From positions 186,001 through 250,000 of the forward strand of contig NIOE01000002.1 of NCBI GenBank assembly GCA_002205125.1: DNA of 64,000 bases, written 5' to 3'. A program made the position numbers and the translations under genes. The notes below the pieces were generated by a model. That model was not told the DNA's origin. It ran no database searches and saw only the letters and a list, made by a program, of their open reading frames with translations. Shown piece after piece: positions 26,560 to 36,000 of this stretch; within the stretch, counting starts at the first letter, position 1; every line of letters starts with the position of its first letter. Source of the DNA: Roseateles noduli (GTDB taxonomy: Bacteria; Pseudomonadota; Gammaproteobacteria; Burkholderiales; Burkholderiaceae_C).

Positions 26560-27561
26560 TCATGACGCCCGCCGCGCGGTGGATTCGCGCACGACCAGCC
26601 GCGGCGCGAGCACCTCGTCGAAGGGGCGTTCCAGGTCGTTGTGGATGAGCTGCAGCAGGCGCTGCATCGCCAGCTCGCCCATGCGCTCGCTGTTCATCGC
26701 GACCGAGGTCAGCGTCGGGCTGGTGTAGCGGCCGTAGGCGATGTCGTCGAAGCTGGCGATGGACAGGTCGCGCGGGATGCTGACGCCCAGGGTCCGCGCC
26801 TCGTTCATCAGGCCGAGCGCGATCAGGTCGTTGTAGGTGACGATGGCGTCGGGGCGCACGCCGCCGTGCAGCAGCCGGGACGCGGCCGCTTCGCCGGCCT
26901 CGGGGGAGGGCGCGTCGACGTCCAGCATGTCCAGCGTGCAGCCCGCCTCGGCCAGCGCCTCGCCCAGTCCGCGGATGCGCTCCGCGTTCCAGCGCGAGCC
27001 CGGGAAGCCCACGTAGGTCACGCGCCGGTGCTGCAGCGACATCAGGTGGCGGCCGATCATCAGCCCTGCCTGATAACCGTCGGCGCCCACGCTGTGCACG
27101 CCCTCGTGGCCGTAGCGGCCGAAGAAGACCACCGGCTTGCCCAGCGCGTTCAGCCACTCGATCGATTCGTCCGCCAGACGCGAGCTGACCACCAGGCCGT
27201 CCACCCGCCGCGACAGCGTCTCGACGAGGTGGCGCTCCGGCGCCTGGCTCTCCGACGTGTCGACGAAGGCCAGGCTGTAGTCGCCGGCCTGCGCCGCGCG
27301 GCTCGCGCCCTTGACGATGCCGGTGAAGTGCGGATTGCCGAGGTCCAGCACCACCAGCCCGACCGCGCCGCTGCGCCCGGTCGCGATCGAGCGGGCCATG
27401 TGGTTGGTGCGGTAGCCCAGCTGCTCGATGGCGGCCTGGATGCTGGCCTCGACGGCGGGCGAGAAACGTCCGCTGCCGCTGCAGTACTTCGACACGGTGG
27501 CCGTGGAGACGTTCGCCGCAGCGGCGACGTCGCGAAGGGTGGGGAGTCGTTTGTTAATCAT
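26560..27561 (-). CDS. LacI family transcriptional regulator, second copy
   Basis: 333 residues from ATG 27561 (MINKRLPTLRDVAAAANVS). A TTG three codons upstream (27570) is possible but falls inside an operator-like palindrome, so the ATG is favoured. HTH ANVSTATVSKYCSGSGRF, hinge around NHMARSIATGRSGAVG, effector domain to the end with TSVAMNSERMGELAMQRLL. It is divergent from the solute-binding protein gene of the sugar ABC importer, whose promoter region (27562-27695) holds two operator-like sequences; autoregulation and control of the importer operon are the natural reading. It shares the domain plan of the LacI gene at 25538, but the two are not close copies. Confidence 0.92.
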   Translation of the reverse strand: MINKRLPTLRDVAAAANVSTATVSKYCSGSGRFSPAVEASIQAAIEQLGYRTNHMARSIATGRSGAVGLVVLDLGNPHFTGIVKGASRAAQAGDYSLAFVDTSESQAPERHLVETLSRRVDGLVVSSRLADESIEWLNALGKPVVFFGRYGHEGVHSVGADGYQAGLMIGRHLMSLQHRRVTYVGFPGSRWNAERIRGLGEALAEAGCTLDMLDVDAPSPEAGEAAASRLLHGGVRPDAIVTYNDLIALGLMNEARTLGVSIPRDLSIASFDDIAYGRYTSPTLTSVAMNSERMGELAMQRLLQLIHNDLERPFDEVLAPRLVVRESTARRAS

Positions 27562-27565
27562 TTCG

Positions 27566-27579
27566 GTCAAGCGTTTAAC
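27566..27579. promoter_or_regulatory. Candidate LacI-family operator
   Basis: GTCAAGCGTTTAAC matches the symmetric pattern GTYAARCG/YTTRAC with the central CG usual for LacI-family sites. It sits at the start of the LacI gene read leftward and upstream of the ABC importer genes read rightward. A related, weaker sequence GTCGACGTTTAC lies at 27654-27665, closer to the importer start. Confidence 0.55.
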
Positions 27580-27695
27580 TTCAATGATAGTGAGCGCCGC
27601 AGGAAATGGAAGTCCCTGAGTTGGCCTTTGTTGCCAGGGTTTTCGCTACATGCGTCGACGTTTACAGCGCGGCCTGTCCTCATCACAATGAACGG

Positions 27696-29027
27696 ATGGT
27701 TAACCGCTATACCTCTTTCAGGAAGTTGTCGGCGCTGCTCCCGTCGCTTGTCCTGCCGCTGCTTGTCTTGCCGCTGGCGGGTCCGGCGGACGCGGCGTCC
27801 GCCGACGAGCCCCTGCGGGTGTGGACGCGTTCGTCCAAGGACGGTCGCAAGACCTATGACGCGATCGCCGCCGCGTTCACGAAGCAGACCGGCATCCGCG
27901 TCGAGTACTTCAACGCGATGACCGATTTCGAGCCGCGCCTGGCGCGCGCCGCGGTCGGCGGCCGCATGCCCGACGTCATCGTCAACGAGATCGGCGCCGC
28001 GGGTCAGCTGGTCAACATGGGCGTGGCCGTCGAGATCGACCGCACCCGCATCGCGGGCGGCGACCGCCTGCTCGACAGCGCGTGGCGCGCCGCGACGCTG
28101 CCCGACGGCAAGACCTACGGCGTGCCGGTGTCGGTGCAGACGCATGTGCTCTTCATCCGGCGCGACTGGCGCGAGAAGCTGGGCCTGCCCGTGCCGCGCA
28201 CCTGGGAGGAACTGGCCGTGCTGTCGCGCGCCTTCACCGAGCGCGACCCCGACGGCAACGGCCGCCGCGACACCTACGGCCTGGCCGTCGCCGGCACCGC
28301 CGCACGCGGTTATGCGGCGGCCTCGCTGAGCTCCTTCCTCTTCCAGGCCGGCGGCGAGTTCCAGCGCCGCGGCGCGGACGGCCGCGCCCGCGGCGCGCTG
28401 GACGAGCCGGCCGCGATCGCGACGCTGACCTTCTTCCGCCGCCTCGTCTGCGAGGACCGCAGCGTCCAGCCCAACGCCATCAACGCCGCGACGCAGGACA
28501 CCAACAAGGCCTTCAGCTCGGGCCAGGCGGGCATCTACCTGTCGGGGCCGTATCACATCGCGCTGTTCGACAAGGAGCCGGGGCGCGCCCGTTACGAGGT
28601 CGTGCCCCTGCCGGCCGGCCCGACCGGGCAGCGCGCGAGCATGGCCGGCGGCGAGCTGGCCTACCTCACGACGCGCGGCCGGCATCCGGAGGAAGCCCGG
28701 CGCTTCGTCGAGTTCCTGATCTCGCCGCAAGGGCAGACGATGGGGATGCAGGCGACCGACGGCGGGCTGCCGGTCGTCCGCCTCCCGGTGGACCGCGGCC
28801 TGGACGCCGGCGCCATCCACGGCGATGCGCGCTGGGCCATGGTGGCCGACGAGTACCGCCACCACGGCCATCCGATGCCGCAGGCGCGCAACTGGTCCCG
28901 CCTGCAGCAGCTTGCCGCCGACGGATTCAACGGCATCCTCGCGCATTGCAGCCAGGACATCCCCGGCGAGCTGCGGGCGCTGAACCAGCGCTTCAACGCC
29001 GAACTCGACCGCCAGGAGGCGCAATGA
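27696..29027 (+). CDS. Extracellular solute-binding protein, family 1 (sugar ABC importer)
   Basis: 443 residues, exported. Start ATG 27696 begins a good signal peptide (LSALLPSLVLPLLVLPLAGPADA). The mature part follows the family 1 plan: LRVWTRSSKDGRKTYDAIAAAFTKQTGIRVEYF near the start, GGRMPDVIVNEIGAAGQLV, GKTYGVPVSVQTHVLFIRRD, and the C-terminal hinge region AGGELAYLTTRG. It should bind an oligosaccharide in the periplasm and pass it to the two permeases that follow. Its stop overlaps the start of the first permease gene (ATGA). The promoter region is shared with the divergent LacI gene. Substrate most likely an oligo-uronate given the lyase-family gene and kduD nearby (inference). Confidence 0.92.
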   Translation: MVNRYTSFRKLSALLPSLVLPLLVLPLAGPADAASADEPLRVWTRSSKDGRKTYDAIAAAFTKQTGIRVEYFNAMTDFEPRLARAAVGGRMPDVIVNEIGAAGQLVNMGVAVEIDRTRIAGGDRLLDSAWRAATLPDGKTYGVPVSVQTHVLFIRRDWREKLGLPVPRTWEELAVLSRAFTERDPDGNGRRDTYGLAVAGTAARGYAAASLSSFLFQAGGEFQRRGADGRARGALDEPAAIATLTFFRRLVCEDRSVQPNAINAATQDTNKAFSSGQAGIYLSGPYHIALFDKEPGRARYEVVPLPAGPTGQRASMAGGELAYLTTRGRHPEEARRFVEFLISPQGQTMGMQATDGGLPVVRLPVDRGLDAGAIHGDARWAMVADEYRHHGHPMPQARNWSRLQQLAADGFNGILAHCSQDIPGELRALNQRFNAELDRQEAQ

Positions 29028-29923
29028 GCATCGGTCGTTCAACGTCGCGTTCGCCTTCACGTTCACGTTCACGTTCGGGCTGGGCGCCGTGGCTCTTCCT
29101 CGCGCCGGCACTGCTCGTCTTCACGTGGTTCAAGTTCATCCCCATGGTCAAGGGCCTGGTGATGAGCGTCCACAAGGTCAACTTCGGCGGCGCGGACACC
29201 TACGTCGGCTGGCACAACTTCGAGCGCGTCCTCGGCGACGCCGCGCTGCGGGACGCGGCCGGGCGCACGCTGCTCTACGTCGTCGTCACCGTGCTGCTGT
29301 CGGCCTCCATCGCGCTGCTGCTGGCGCAGGCGCTGCAGGGGACGGCGCGGCACATGCGCTTCATCCGCACGGCGATGTTCCTGCCGGCGGTCACGAGCGC
29401 GGCCGTCGCCGCCGAGATCTGGCGCATCCTCTATGCGCCGACGCCGGACGGCGTCGTCAACACGGTGATCGGGCTGATCGGGATCGGACCGCAGGGCTTC
29501 TGGGCCGACCCGTCCCAGGCGCTGGCCGCGCTGGTCGGCATGCATGTCTGGAAGCACGTGCCCTACGACACCGTCATCTTCGTGGCCGGTCTCGCCGGCA
29601 TCAACAGCGAGCTCTACGACGCCGCGGCGGTCGACGGCGCCAACGCCTGGCAGCGCTTCACCAGCGTGACGCTGCCGGGTCTGGCGCCCGCCGTCACGGT
29701 GATCTGCACGCTGGGCTTCATCCGCGGCTTCCGCGTCTTCACCGAGGTCTACGCGACCACCGGCGGCGGCCCGGCGGGCAGCACCGAGGTCGTCATGACG
29801 CAGATCTACAAGCAGGGCTTCCAGGAGCTGGACTACGGCTTCGCCGCCGCGGCCTCCACGCTGCTGTTCCTCGTCACCGCGGCGCTCACCGCCGTCTACC
29901 TCGCCTGGCGCCGCCGTCGATGA
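29024..29923 (+). CDS. Sugar ABC transporter permease 1 (MalF-like)
   Basis: 299 residues, inner membrane. An unusual Ser/Arg-rich N-terminus (RSTSRSPSRSRSRSG, from a TTCACG hexamer repeat) precedes six membrane segments starting at APWLFLAPALLVFTWFKF. The EAA loop that contacts the ATPase is DAAAVDGANAWQRFTSVTLP. It overlaps the solute-binding gene upstream (ATGA) and the second permease downstream (ATGA), so all are translated as a coupled set. Confidence 0.93.
   Translation: MSIGRSTSRSPSRSRSRSGWAPWLFLAPALLVFTWFKFIPMVKGLVMSVHKVNFGGADTYVGWHNFERVLGDAALRDAAGRTLLYVVVTVLLSASIALLLAQALQGTARHMRFIRTAMFLPAVTSAAVAAEIWRILYAPTPDGVVNTVIGLIGIGPQGFWADPSQALAALVGMHVWKHVPYDTVIFVAGLAGINSELYDAAAVDGANAWQRFTSVTLPGLAPAVTVICTLGFIRGFRVFTEVYATTGGGPAGSTEVVMTQIYKQGFQELDYGFAAAASTLLFLVTAALTAVYLAWRRRR
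29056..29073. repeat. Hexanucleotide repeat TTCACG x3
   Basis: Three perfect copies, flanked by degenerate ones, in the 5' end of the first permease gene; they code for the Ser-Arg run ahead of the first membrane helix. Confidence 0.75.
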
Positions 29924-30762
29924 CTGCTTCGAAATCCCCGCTCGCCGCGCCGCTGCGCGCGCTGTTCTACGGTCTTGTGCTGATCGTGTTCGCCGGCCCC
30001 TTCTGGGCCTTCCTGATGACGGCGCTCTCCGGCGTCACCATCGCGCCGGGCCGGCTGCTGTGGTGGCCGGAGCAGCCGACCTGGGAGAACTTCCGCTACG
30101 CCTGGGTGGAGGCCAAGGTCTGGCGCTACCTGCTGAACTCGATGATCGTGGTGCTGGTGGGCACGGTGCTGCAGCTCGCGGTCAGCGCACTGGCCGCCTA
30201 CGCGCTGGCGCGCAAGCGCTTCCGCGGCCTGGCCCTGGTCAGCTTCCTGATCCTGTCGACCATGATGCTGCCCGACGAGGTCATCGCGATCCCGCTCTTC
30301 CTGGTGCTGGGCCAGCTGCCGCTGATCGGCGCCAGCCTGCACGACACCCACCTCGGCATGATCCTGCCGGTGGTCGGCTGGGGCTTCTCCATCTTCATGC
30401 TCAGCGAGTTCATGCGCGCCATCCCGATCGACCTCGAGGAGGCCGCGCGCGTGGACGGCGCCAGCGACTGGCAGATCTTCCGGCACGTGATCCTGCCGCT
30501 GTGCCGGCCGGCGCTGGGCAGCGCGGCGGTGTTCGGCTTCATCATGATCTGGGACCAGTACCTGCTGCCGCTGCTGGTCACCAACGACGAGTCGCTCTAC
30601 ACGCTGCCCGTGGCGCTGGCCACCGTGCGCGCGGACGAGACGATGAAACCCGCCGTGTTCATCGCGATCAGCGTGATCGCCATGCTGCCCAGCATCCTCG
30701 TGTATCTGGGTCTGCAGAAATCCTTCAACCGCGGCCTGCTGGCCGGTGCCGTGAAAGGCTAG
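29920..30762 (+). CDS. Sugar ABC transporter permease 2 (MalG-like)
   Basis: 280 residues, inner membrane, six predicted helices. The EAA loop EEAARVDGASDWQIFRHVILP is present (positions near residue 175) for contact with the ATPase, and the C-terminus FNRGLLAGAVKG is the usual MalG-type ending. It starts inside the stop of permease 1 and its stop TAG shares one base with the GTG start of the ATPase gene. It pairs with permease 1 as the transport channel. Confidence 0.93.
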   Translation: MTASKSPLAAPLRALFYGLVLIVFAGPFWAFLMTALSGVTIAPGRLLWWPEQPTWENFRYAWVEAKVWRYLLNSMIVVLVGTVLQLAVSALAAYALARKRFRGLALVSFLILSTMMLPDEVIAIPLFLVLGQLPLIGASLHDTHLGMILPVVGWGFSIFMLSEFMRAIPIDLEEAARVDGASDWQIFRHVILPLCRPALGSAAVFGFIMIWDQYLLPLLVTNDESLYTLPVALATVRADETMKPAVFIAISVIAMLPSILVYLGLQKSFNRGLLAGAVKG

Positions 30763-31796
30763 TGAGAGTGGCCACCATCGAACTGAAAGGCGTGGGCAAG
30801 CGTTTCGCCCATGTCGACGTCATCAAGGATGTCTCGTTGTCCATCGCGGACGGGGAGTTCTGCGTGCTCGTGGGGCCTAGCGGCTCCGGCAAGTCCACAC
30901 TGCTGCGCACGATCGCGGGGCTGGAGGAGGCGACCAGCGGCCACCTCTTCATCGGCGGGCGCGACGTGACGCGGGAGCCGCCCAAGGCGCGCGACATCGC
31001 GATGGTCTTCCAGAGCTACGCGCTCTATCCGCAGATGACGGTGCGCGAGAACATGGGCTTCGGCCTCAAGCTGATGAAGCGGCCGGCCGAGGAGATCCGC
31101 CGCCGCGTCGACGAGGTCGCCCGCATGCTGAGCCTGGAGCCGCTGATGGAGCGCCGGCCGGCCGCGCTGTCCGGCGGTCAGCGGCAGCGCGTGGCCATGG
31201 GACGCGCGATGGTGCGGGAGCCGGCGGCCTTCCTCTTCGACGAGCCGCTGTCCAACCTCGATGCGGCGCTGCGCAGCGCGGTGCGCCAGGAGATCCGCGC
31301 GCTGCATGCGCGGCTGCGCACGACCTCGGTGTACGTGACCCACGACCAGGTCGAGGCGATGACCATGGGCGACACCATCGTCGTGCTGCGCGACGGCCGC
31401 GTCGAGCAGAGCGGCAGTCCCACCGAGCTCTACGACCGGCCGGCCAACCGGTTCGTGGCCGGCTTCATCGGCTCTCCGGCGATGAACTTCTGCGCCTTGC
31501 CGGGCGAGCTGGGCACGACGCTGGACGCGACGCGCCTGCAGCTCGGCGTGCGGCCCGAGCACCTGCAGCTGGGGCGCGTGCCGGACGCGGCGGTCGCCTT
31601 CGACTGCCGGGTCGAGTCCATCGAATTCATGGGCGCGCAGTCGCAGCTCAACCTGCAGAGCGCCGCAGGCCCGCTGGTGGTCAACGTCCCCGACCGGCCC
31701 GCGCTCAGCAGCGGCAGCACGGTCAGCGTCTCCGCCTTGCGCAGGCACCTGCATTTCTTCGATGCGCAGAGCGGCCTGCGGCAGGAGGCGGTATGA
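30762..31796 (+). CDS. Sugar ABC transporter ATP-binding protein (MalK/UgpC type)
   Basis: 344 residues. I use GTG 30762, overlapping the permease stop as TAGTG with GAAAGG seven bases ahead; GTG 30768 is an alternative. Walker A GPSGSGKST, Q-loop VFQSYALYPQMTVRENM, signature LSGGQRQRVAMGRAMV, Walker B AAFLFDEPLSNLDAALR, H-loop VYVTHDQVEAMTMGD. The C-terminal TOBE-type regulatory domain is present (about residues 240-344, ending LHFFDAQSG). It energises the importer encoded by the three genes upstream. Its stop overlaps the start of the lyase-family gene (ATGA), which ties the enzyme to the transporter. Confidence 0.95.
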   Translation: MRVATIELKGVGKRFAHVDVIKDVSLSIADGEFCVLVGPSGSGKSTLLRTIAGLEEATSGHLFIGGRDVTREPPKARDIAMVFQSYALYPQMTVRENMGFGLKLMKRPAEEIRRRVDEVARMLSLEPLMERRPAALSGGQRQRVAMGRAMVREPAAFLFDEPLSNLDAALRSAVRQEIRALHARLRTTSVYVTHDQVEAMTMGDTIVVLRDGRVEQSGSPTELYDRPANRFVAGFIGSPAMNFCALPGELGTTLDATRLQLGVRPEHLQLGRVPDAAVAFDCRVESIEFMGAQSQLNLQSAAGPLVVNVPDRPALSSGSTVSVSALRRHLHFFDAQSGLRQEAV

Positions 31797-33058
31797 GCGT
31801 GCGCAGACGTGAGGTGTTGCTGGGCCTGCCGCTGGGATTGCGGATGGGATTCTTCGTTGGCGTTCCGCTCGGCCTGTCGACGAACCGTGCCGACGCGAAG
31901 TCGGCGGATGCGCCGTCGGTGACGCTGGTGACCCTGGACCACGGCGCCCTCGACGAGACGCGCCGCCGGCTGCGCGCCGGGGACGAGAGCCTCGCCGCGG
32001 CCCATGCGGCGCTGCGGACCCGGGCCGCCAAGGCGCTGAAGACGCCGCTGCGCAGCGTCGTCGACAAGACGATGCTGCCGCCTTCGGGCTCACGCAACGA
32101 CTACATGAGCATGGGCCCCTACTGGTGGCCCAATCCAGACACCCCGGACGGGCTGCCCTACGTCCGCCGCGACGGCAAGCGCAATCCGCAGGTCGCGGGC
32201 GACGCGCTGGACTCCGACCGCATGGTCGCGTTCTGCCGCGACGTCTTCGACCTCACGCTGGCGCATCACTTCGGCGCGGCGGACGATCATGCGGAGAAGG
32301 CGGCCGAGGCGCTGCGCCACTGGTTCCTCGCGCCTCGCACGCGCATGCGGCCGCATCTGCGCTACGGGCAGGCGATCCCGGGCGTCGTGGAGGGCAGGGC
32401 GGAAGGGCTCATCGACACGCGCCATCTCTGGATGGTCGTCGATGCGGCGTTGCTGCTGAACGCGCGCGGTGTACTGTCCGATGCCGATCTCGACGCGCTG
32501 CGCCAGTGGTTCGTCGAATTCACGCAGTGGATGCAGACCAGCCCCATCGCCCGCGACGAGGACGCCGCCGACAACAATCACGGCATGTTCTTCGACGCGC
32601 AGCTGGTGAACCTCCTGCGCTTCACCGGCGAGGCGGCGAAGGCGAAGGAGCGGTTGTCGACCGTCGCGTCGCGGCGCTTCCGTCCGCAGATCGAGGACGA
32701 CGGCCGCATGCCGCTGGAGCTCGCGCGCACGCGGCCCTTCCACTACAGCGCCTTCAACCTGGAGGCCGCCACGCGCCTGGCACGCTACGGGCAGGGCAGC
32801 GGTGTGGACCTCTGGCGCGAGCCGCGGCTGCTGCGCGCCATCGCGCTCCTGCAGAGCGCGGCGTTGTCGCCGGAGCGCTGGACCCACGCCACGAGCGAGG
32901 AACCGAAGATCGATCCCGACAAGCTGGTGCCCATCCTGTTGATGACGCGTTTCTCGACGGGTGTTGACCAGCCGCTGCTCACGGCAGCCGCCGCGCCACG
33001 CAAGGTGGCGGTCGACTGGCTGCTGTGGAGTCAGGGCAATGAACGAGCGGACCGGTGA
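31793..33058 (+). CDS. Alginate lyase family protein (polysaccharide lyase, PL38-like)
   Basis: 421 residues. The N-terminus has twin Arg and a hydrophobic stretch (RRREVLLGLPLGLRMGFFVG), so it is probably exported, possibly by Tat. The catalytic-domain features of the alginate-lyase family are plain: SMGPYWWPNPDTPDGLPYV near residue 105, IDTRHLWMVVDAALLL, and ADNNHGMFFDAQLV near residue 260, where Asn-Asn-His and a later Tyr (RPFHYSAFNLEA) are the usual active-site residues. The GPYWWP signature fits glucuronan/alginate-type lyases such as PL38 (family knowledge). Such enzymes cut uronic-acid polymers by beta-elimination. It is translationally coupled to the ABC importer and so defines the likely substrate class of the whole locus: a polyuronate. 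Which uronate cannot be told. Confidence 0.85.
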   Translation: MSVRRREVLLGLPLGLRMGFFVGVPLGLSTNRADAKSADAPSVTLVTLDHGALDETRRRLRAGDESLAAAHAALRTRAAKALKTPLRSVVDKTMLPPSGSRNDYMSMGPYWWPNPDTPDGLPYVRRDGKRNPQVAGDALDSDRMVAFCRDVFDLTLAHHFGAADDHAEKAAEALRHWFLAPRTRMRPHLRYGQAIPGVVEGRAEGLIDTRHLWMVVDAALLLNARGVLSDADLDALRQWFVEFTQWMQTSPIARDEDAADNNHGMFFDAQLVNLLRFTGEAAKAKERLSTVASRRFRPQIEDDGRMPLELARTRPFHYSAFNLEAATRLARYGQGSGVDLWREPRLLRAIALLQSAALSPERWTHATSEEPKIDPDKLVPILLMTRFSTGVDQPLLTAAAAPRKVAVDWLLWSQGNERADR

Positions 33059-33089
33059 GCCGAGATGTGGATGAGCCGGCGAGTGGCCC

Positions 33090-36000
33090 TCACTCCCGCC
33101 ACATCCTCCCGGACCAGTCGGAGAAGGTCTTCAGGCGTTGAGCTTCCGCGCCGTGGTTGCGCGCCGAGATCACGCTCCAGGTGATGTACTGCTCGCTGGT
33201 CCAGTCCACCCAGCCGCCGACCAGGTGAGGCTGGCCCTTGCTGTTGAGCGGCAGCGGCTTGCGCTTCGCGTCGAGGCAGAACCGGAAGCCCGACCTGATC
33301 TCCGGCTCGCTGCCGAAGAGCGCGTTGGGATCGCAACGGCGCCACTGCTCGTACGTCGTGTTCGCGTACATCGCGTTGTAGAGCGAGATCGAGCTGTTGA
33401 TGAACATCAGGTGCAGCCCCGGCGTCACGTCGTCCAGCAGTCGGAAGCGCGATTTCTTCCAGGACTCCGGACCGCGGTCGACCACTTCACCGACACCCAG
33501 CTTGTGGATCGCCAGCGATGCGCGGCTCCGATGCCCTTCGTTGCGGAACAGGTCCGTGGGTGCTTGGGGATCCGGCTTGTTGAACGACAGGTTCGTGTTG
33601 GCGAGCTGCGCGAGTTTGGTCCGTACCTGGAAGTAGCGCGCCAGGTGCGACGCCGATACCTGCGAAGGCGCCTTCGCCGTCATCAGGTCGTCCACGACCG
33701 CCGTGGTGAAGCCCATGTGGTACGGCCAATCCATCGGACCTTCCGACGCGCCGGACCACCCCGGGTTCACCGTCATCTGCAGCTGGTACCACTGGTTGGT
33801 CCGGTAGTACGAGGTCAGCCGCGGCTCCCACGAGAAGTAGAACTCACGCTTGCCCTGCGGTGTCTGCTCGTCGACGTACAGCATGTGCGGGGCCATGTAG
33901 AAGACGCGGGGCCAGCTGAACGGCCAGCCGCGCTTCTCGCCTTCACCGACCCACTTGCCGCTCGCGTCCTTCTTGCCGCGGAACGACGTGGTCTGGCCTT
34001 CGAGTCCGTACTCGTGCGCCAGCTCCCATTGCTTGACGCCCATCCAGTGGATCATCCCGAACATGGCGCGCTCGATGAAGGCTTCCTTGCTGTAGCCGGC
34101 CTTCGCGTTCGGATACAGCGCCGTCGCTGAGGACTGCGTCGAGGACGACAGCAAGGCCTGCAGCTTGCGGCCGCCGATCTCGGCGCCGAAGGGCTGCGAG
34201 GGATTCGACGACACGCGACTGCCGCGACCGCCGCCCACGAAGTCCAGGATGCGCATGCCGGGGTCGGTCAGCCAGTACATCGCGCGTTCGCGCTGGTCGG
34301 CGCTGAGATGGCTCCAGTCGCCATACACGCCGTTCGGATTCTTGTTGGCCTGCAGCCAGTCGGCGATGCGCTTGACCACCTTGATCGGGTTGGAGCCGGT
34401 GTCGCCTTGCGTCTCGAACAGGCCCTGGCTCTGGCCCGCGTCCGGCGTCCAGATGTCCAGCGGGTGCGTGATCGGCAGCCAGGCGTTCCAGTCGGGCAAC
34501 TGCAGCGGGATGGGCATCTCTCGCGTGTTCAGCACCTTGCCCGGGCTCGGGTCCATCGCGGCGTCGAGCTCGGCCTGCGTCACCGCGGTGGAGCTGTTGG
34601 CGGACTTGCCGGCAAAGACGTTGACGAAGGACTTCGCGTCCGGGAGCACAGCGTCGAGACCGGCACCGGCGGCCCATTCGACGACGGGCTTGCTGTCGAG
34701 TCCCGGACCCGGCTGGTACGGCGGATTCCAGGGCGTGGCCTGCGGCACATGCGGCACGTTCGTCAGCGCGGCGCGCAGGTAGGCCGCGATCTGCTTGCCT
34801 TGCGTCTCGCTCAGGCCATGGAAGCGCGAGCGCTGAACGATCGAGTTGTTGGAGTAGTTGAAGTACTGCAAGTCGCGACCCGTGGCCGCATGGCAAGACG
34901 CGCAGGCGGCGCGCATCTTGGTGTTGACCACCGGGGACTTCAGCAGAAGGCCGGAGGCGTTCCAGAGCGCCTTGCCCGCGTCGGCATCGGCGGTCCACGC
35001 ACGACCGGCGGTTTTCTCGGCGGAGATGTCCGACCAACGACGCGGGTTGGTGGCGAGGTTGCGCCCGTTCGCGTCTTGCAGCTGCAGGTCGAGGATGCGG
35101 AAGCCGTTGGAGTTGCCGTCGGTGCCGTTGAAGCGGAACTCGATGCGGTTGGTGGCGGGGCTAGCGACGAGGCGCGCACGCGCGGTACTGTCGAGCGGCA
35201 CGCGGAAGCGGATGGTGAGCAGTCCGCCGTTGACGCCGCCGTGCGAGCGCTCGACGTCGTCGAGCTGCACGCCGGTGTCGCTGATGGGGATCCACGCTGC
35301 CGCGCTGCTGTTGTTGGCGTTGGCCGCGCCGACCACGCGCAGGCTGCCGGCGATGGCGGTCAGCGGCTTGCTGAGCGCCTCGAACTCCGGGGAGTTGTAG
35401 AAGCCGCAGCGATGGCAGCGGATCACCAGTTGCGTCGCCGTGGACAGCGACGCGGCATCGAGCGACAGCTCAGCACCAACGACCGTCGGCGCGTCGGGCG
35501 CGCCGGCGCCAAGCACTTCAATGGGCAGCGTCAGCGTCGGGGCCGGACCAGGCGCCGGTGCGGGTCCAGGCGCCGGAGCAGGTCCGGGCGGCGGTGCCGG
35601 CGGCGGAGGCGGTGGGGGCGGCGGTGGCGGAGGAGGAGGCGGTGTGGGCGAGGGCGCCGGAGCCGGAGGTGGCGGCGTGGGAGACGGCGCCGGAGCGGGC
35701 GGCGGCGTCGGTGCCGGGCCTTGCGTGCCGGTGGCCTGCAGGCGCCAGCGCTGGTTGTCGTTGTTGCCGCAGTCCCATTGCTGGATGCGACCGCCGGCTG
35801 CGAGGCTGAAGTCCTTCACGTCCAGGCATTTGCCGGTGTGCTTGGCGACGATCTGGAACGCGTCGCCCTTGGCCGTGATGGCGAAGCGTTGATTTGCGCC
35901 GCCGCCGTAGCCCCATTGCTGGATCAACGCGCCGTTCGCCTTGGAGATGTCGCTGACGTCGAGGTTCTTGCCGCTGCGGACGTTGCGCAAGGCATAGCTG

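Noticed and set aside
35520-35730. GC-rich repeat region inside the lectin lipoprotein gene, considered as a mobile or CRISPR-like repeat
   Set aside because: It encodes the Pro/Ala linker in frame; no spacers or regular unit size.
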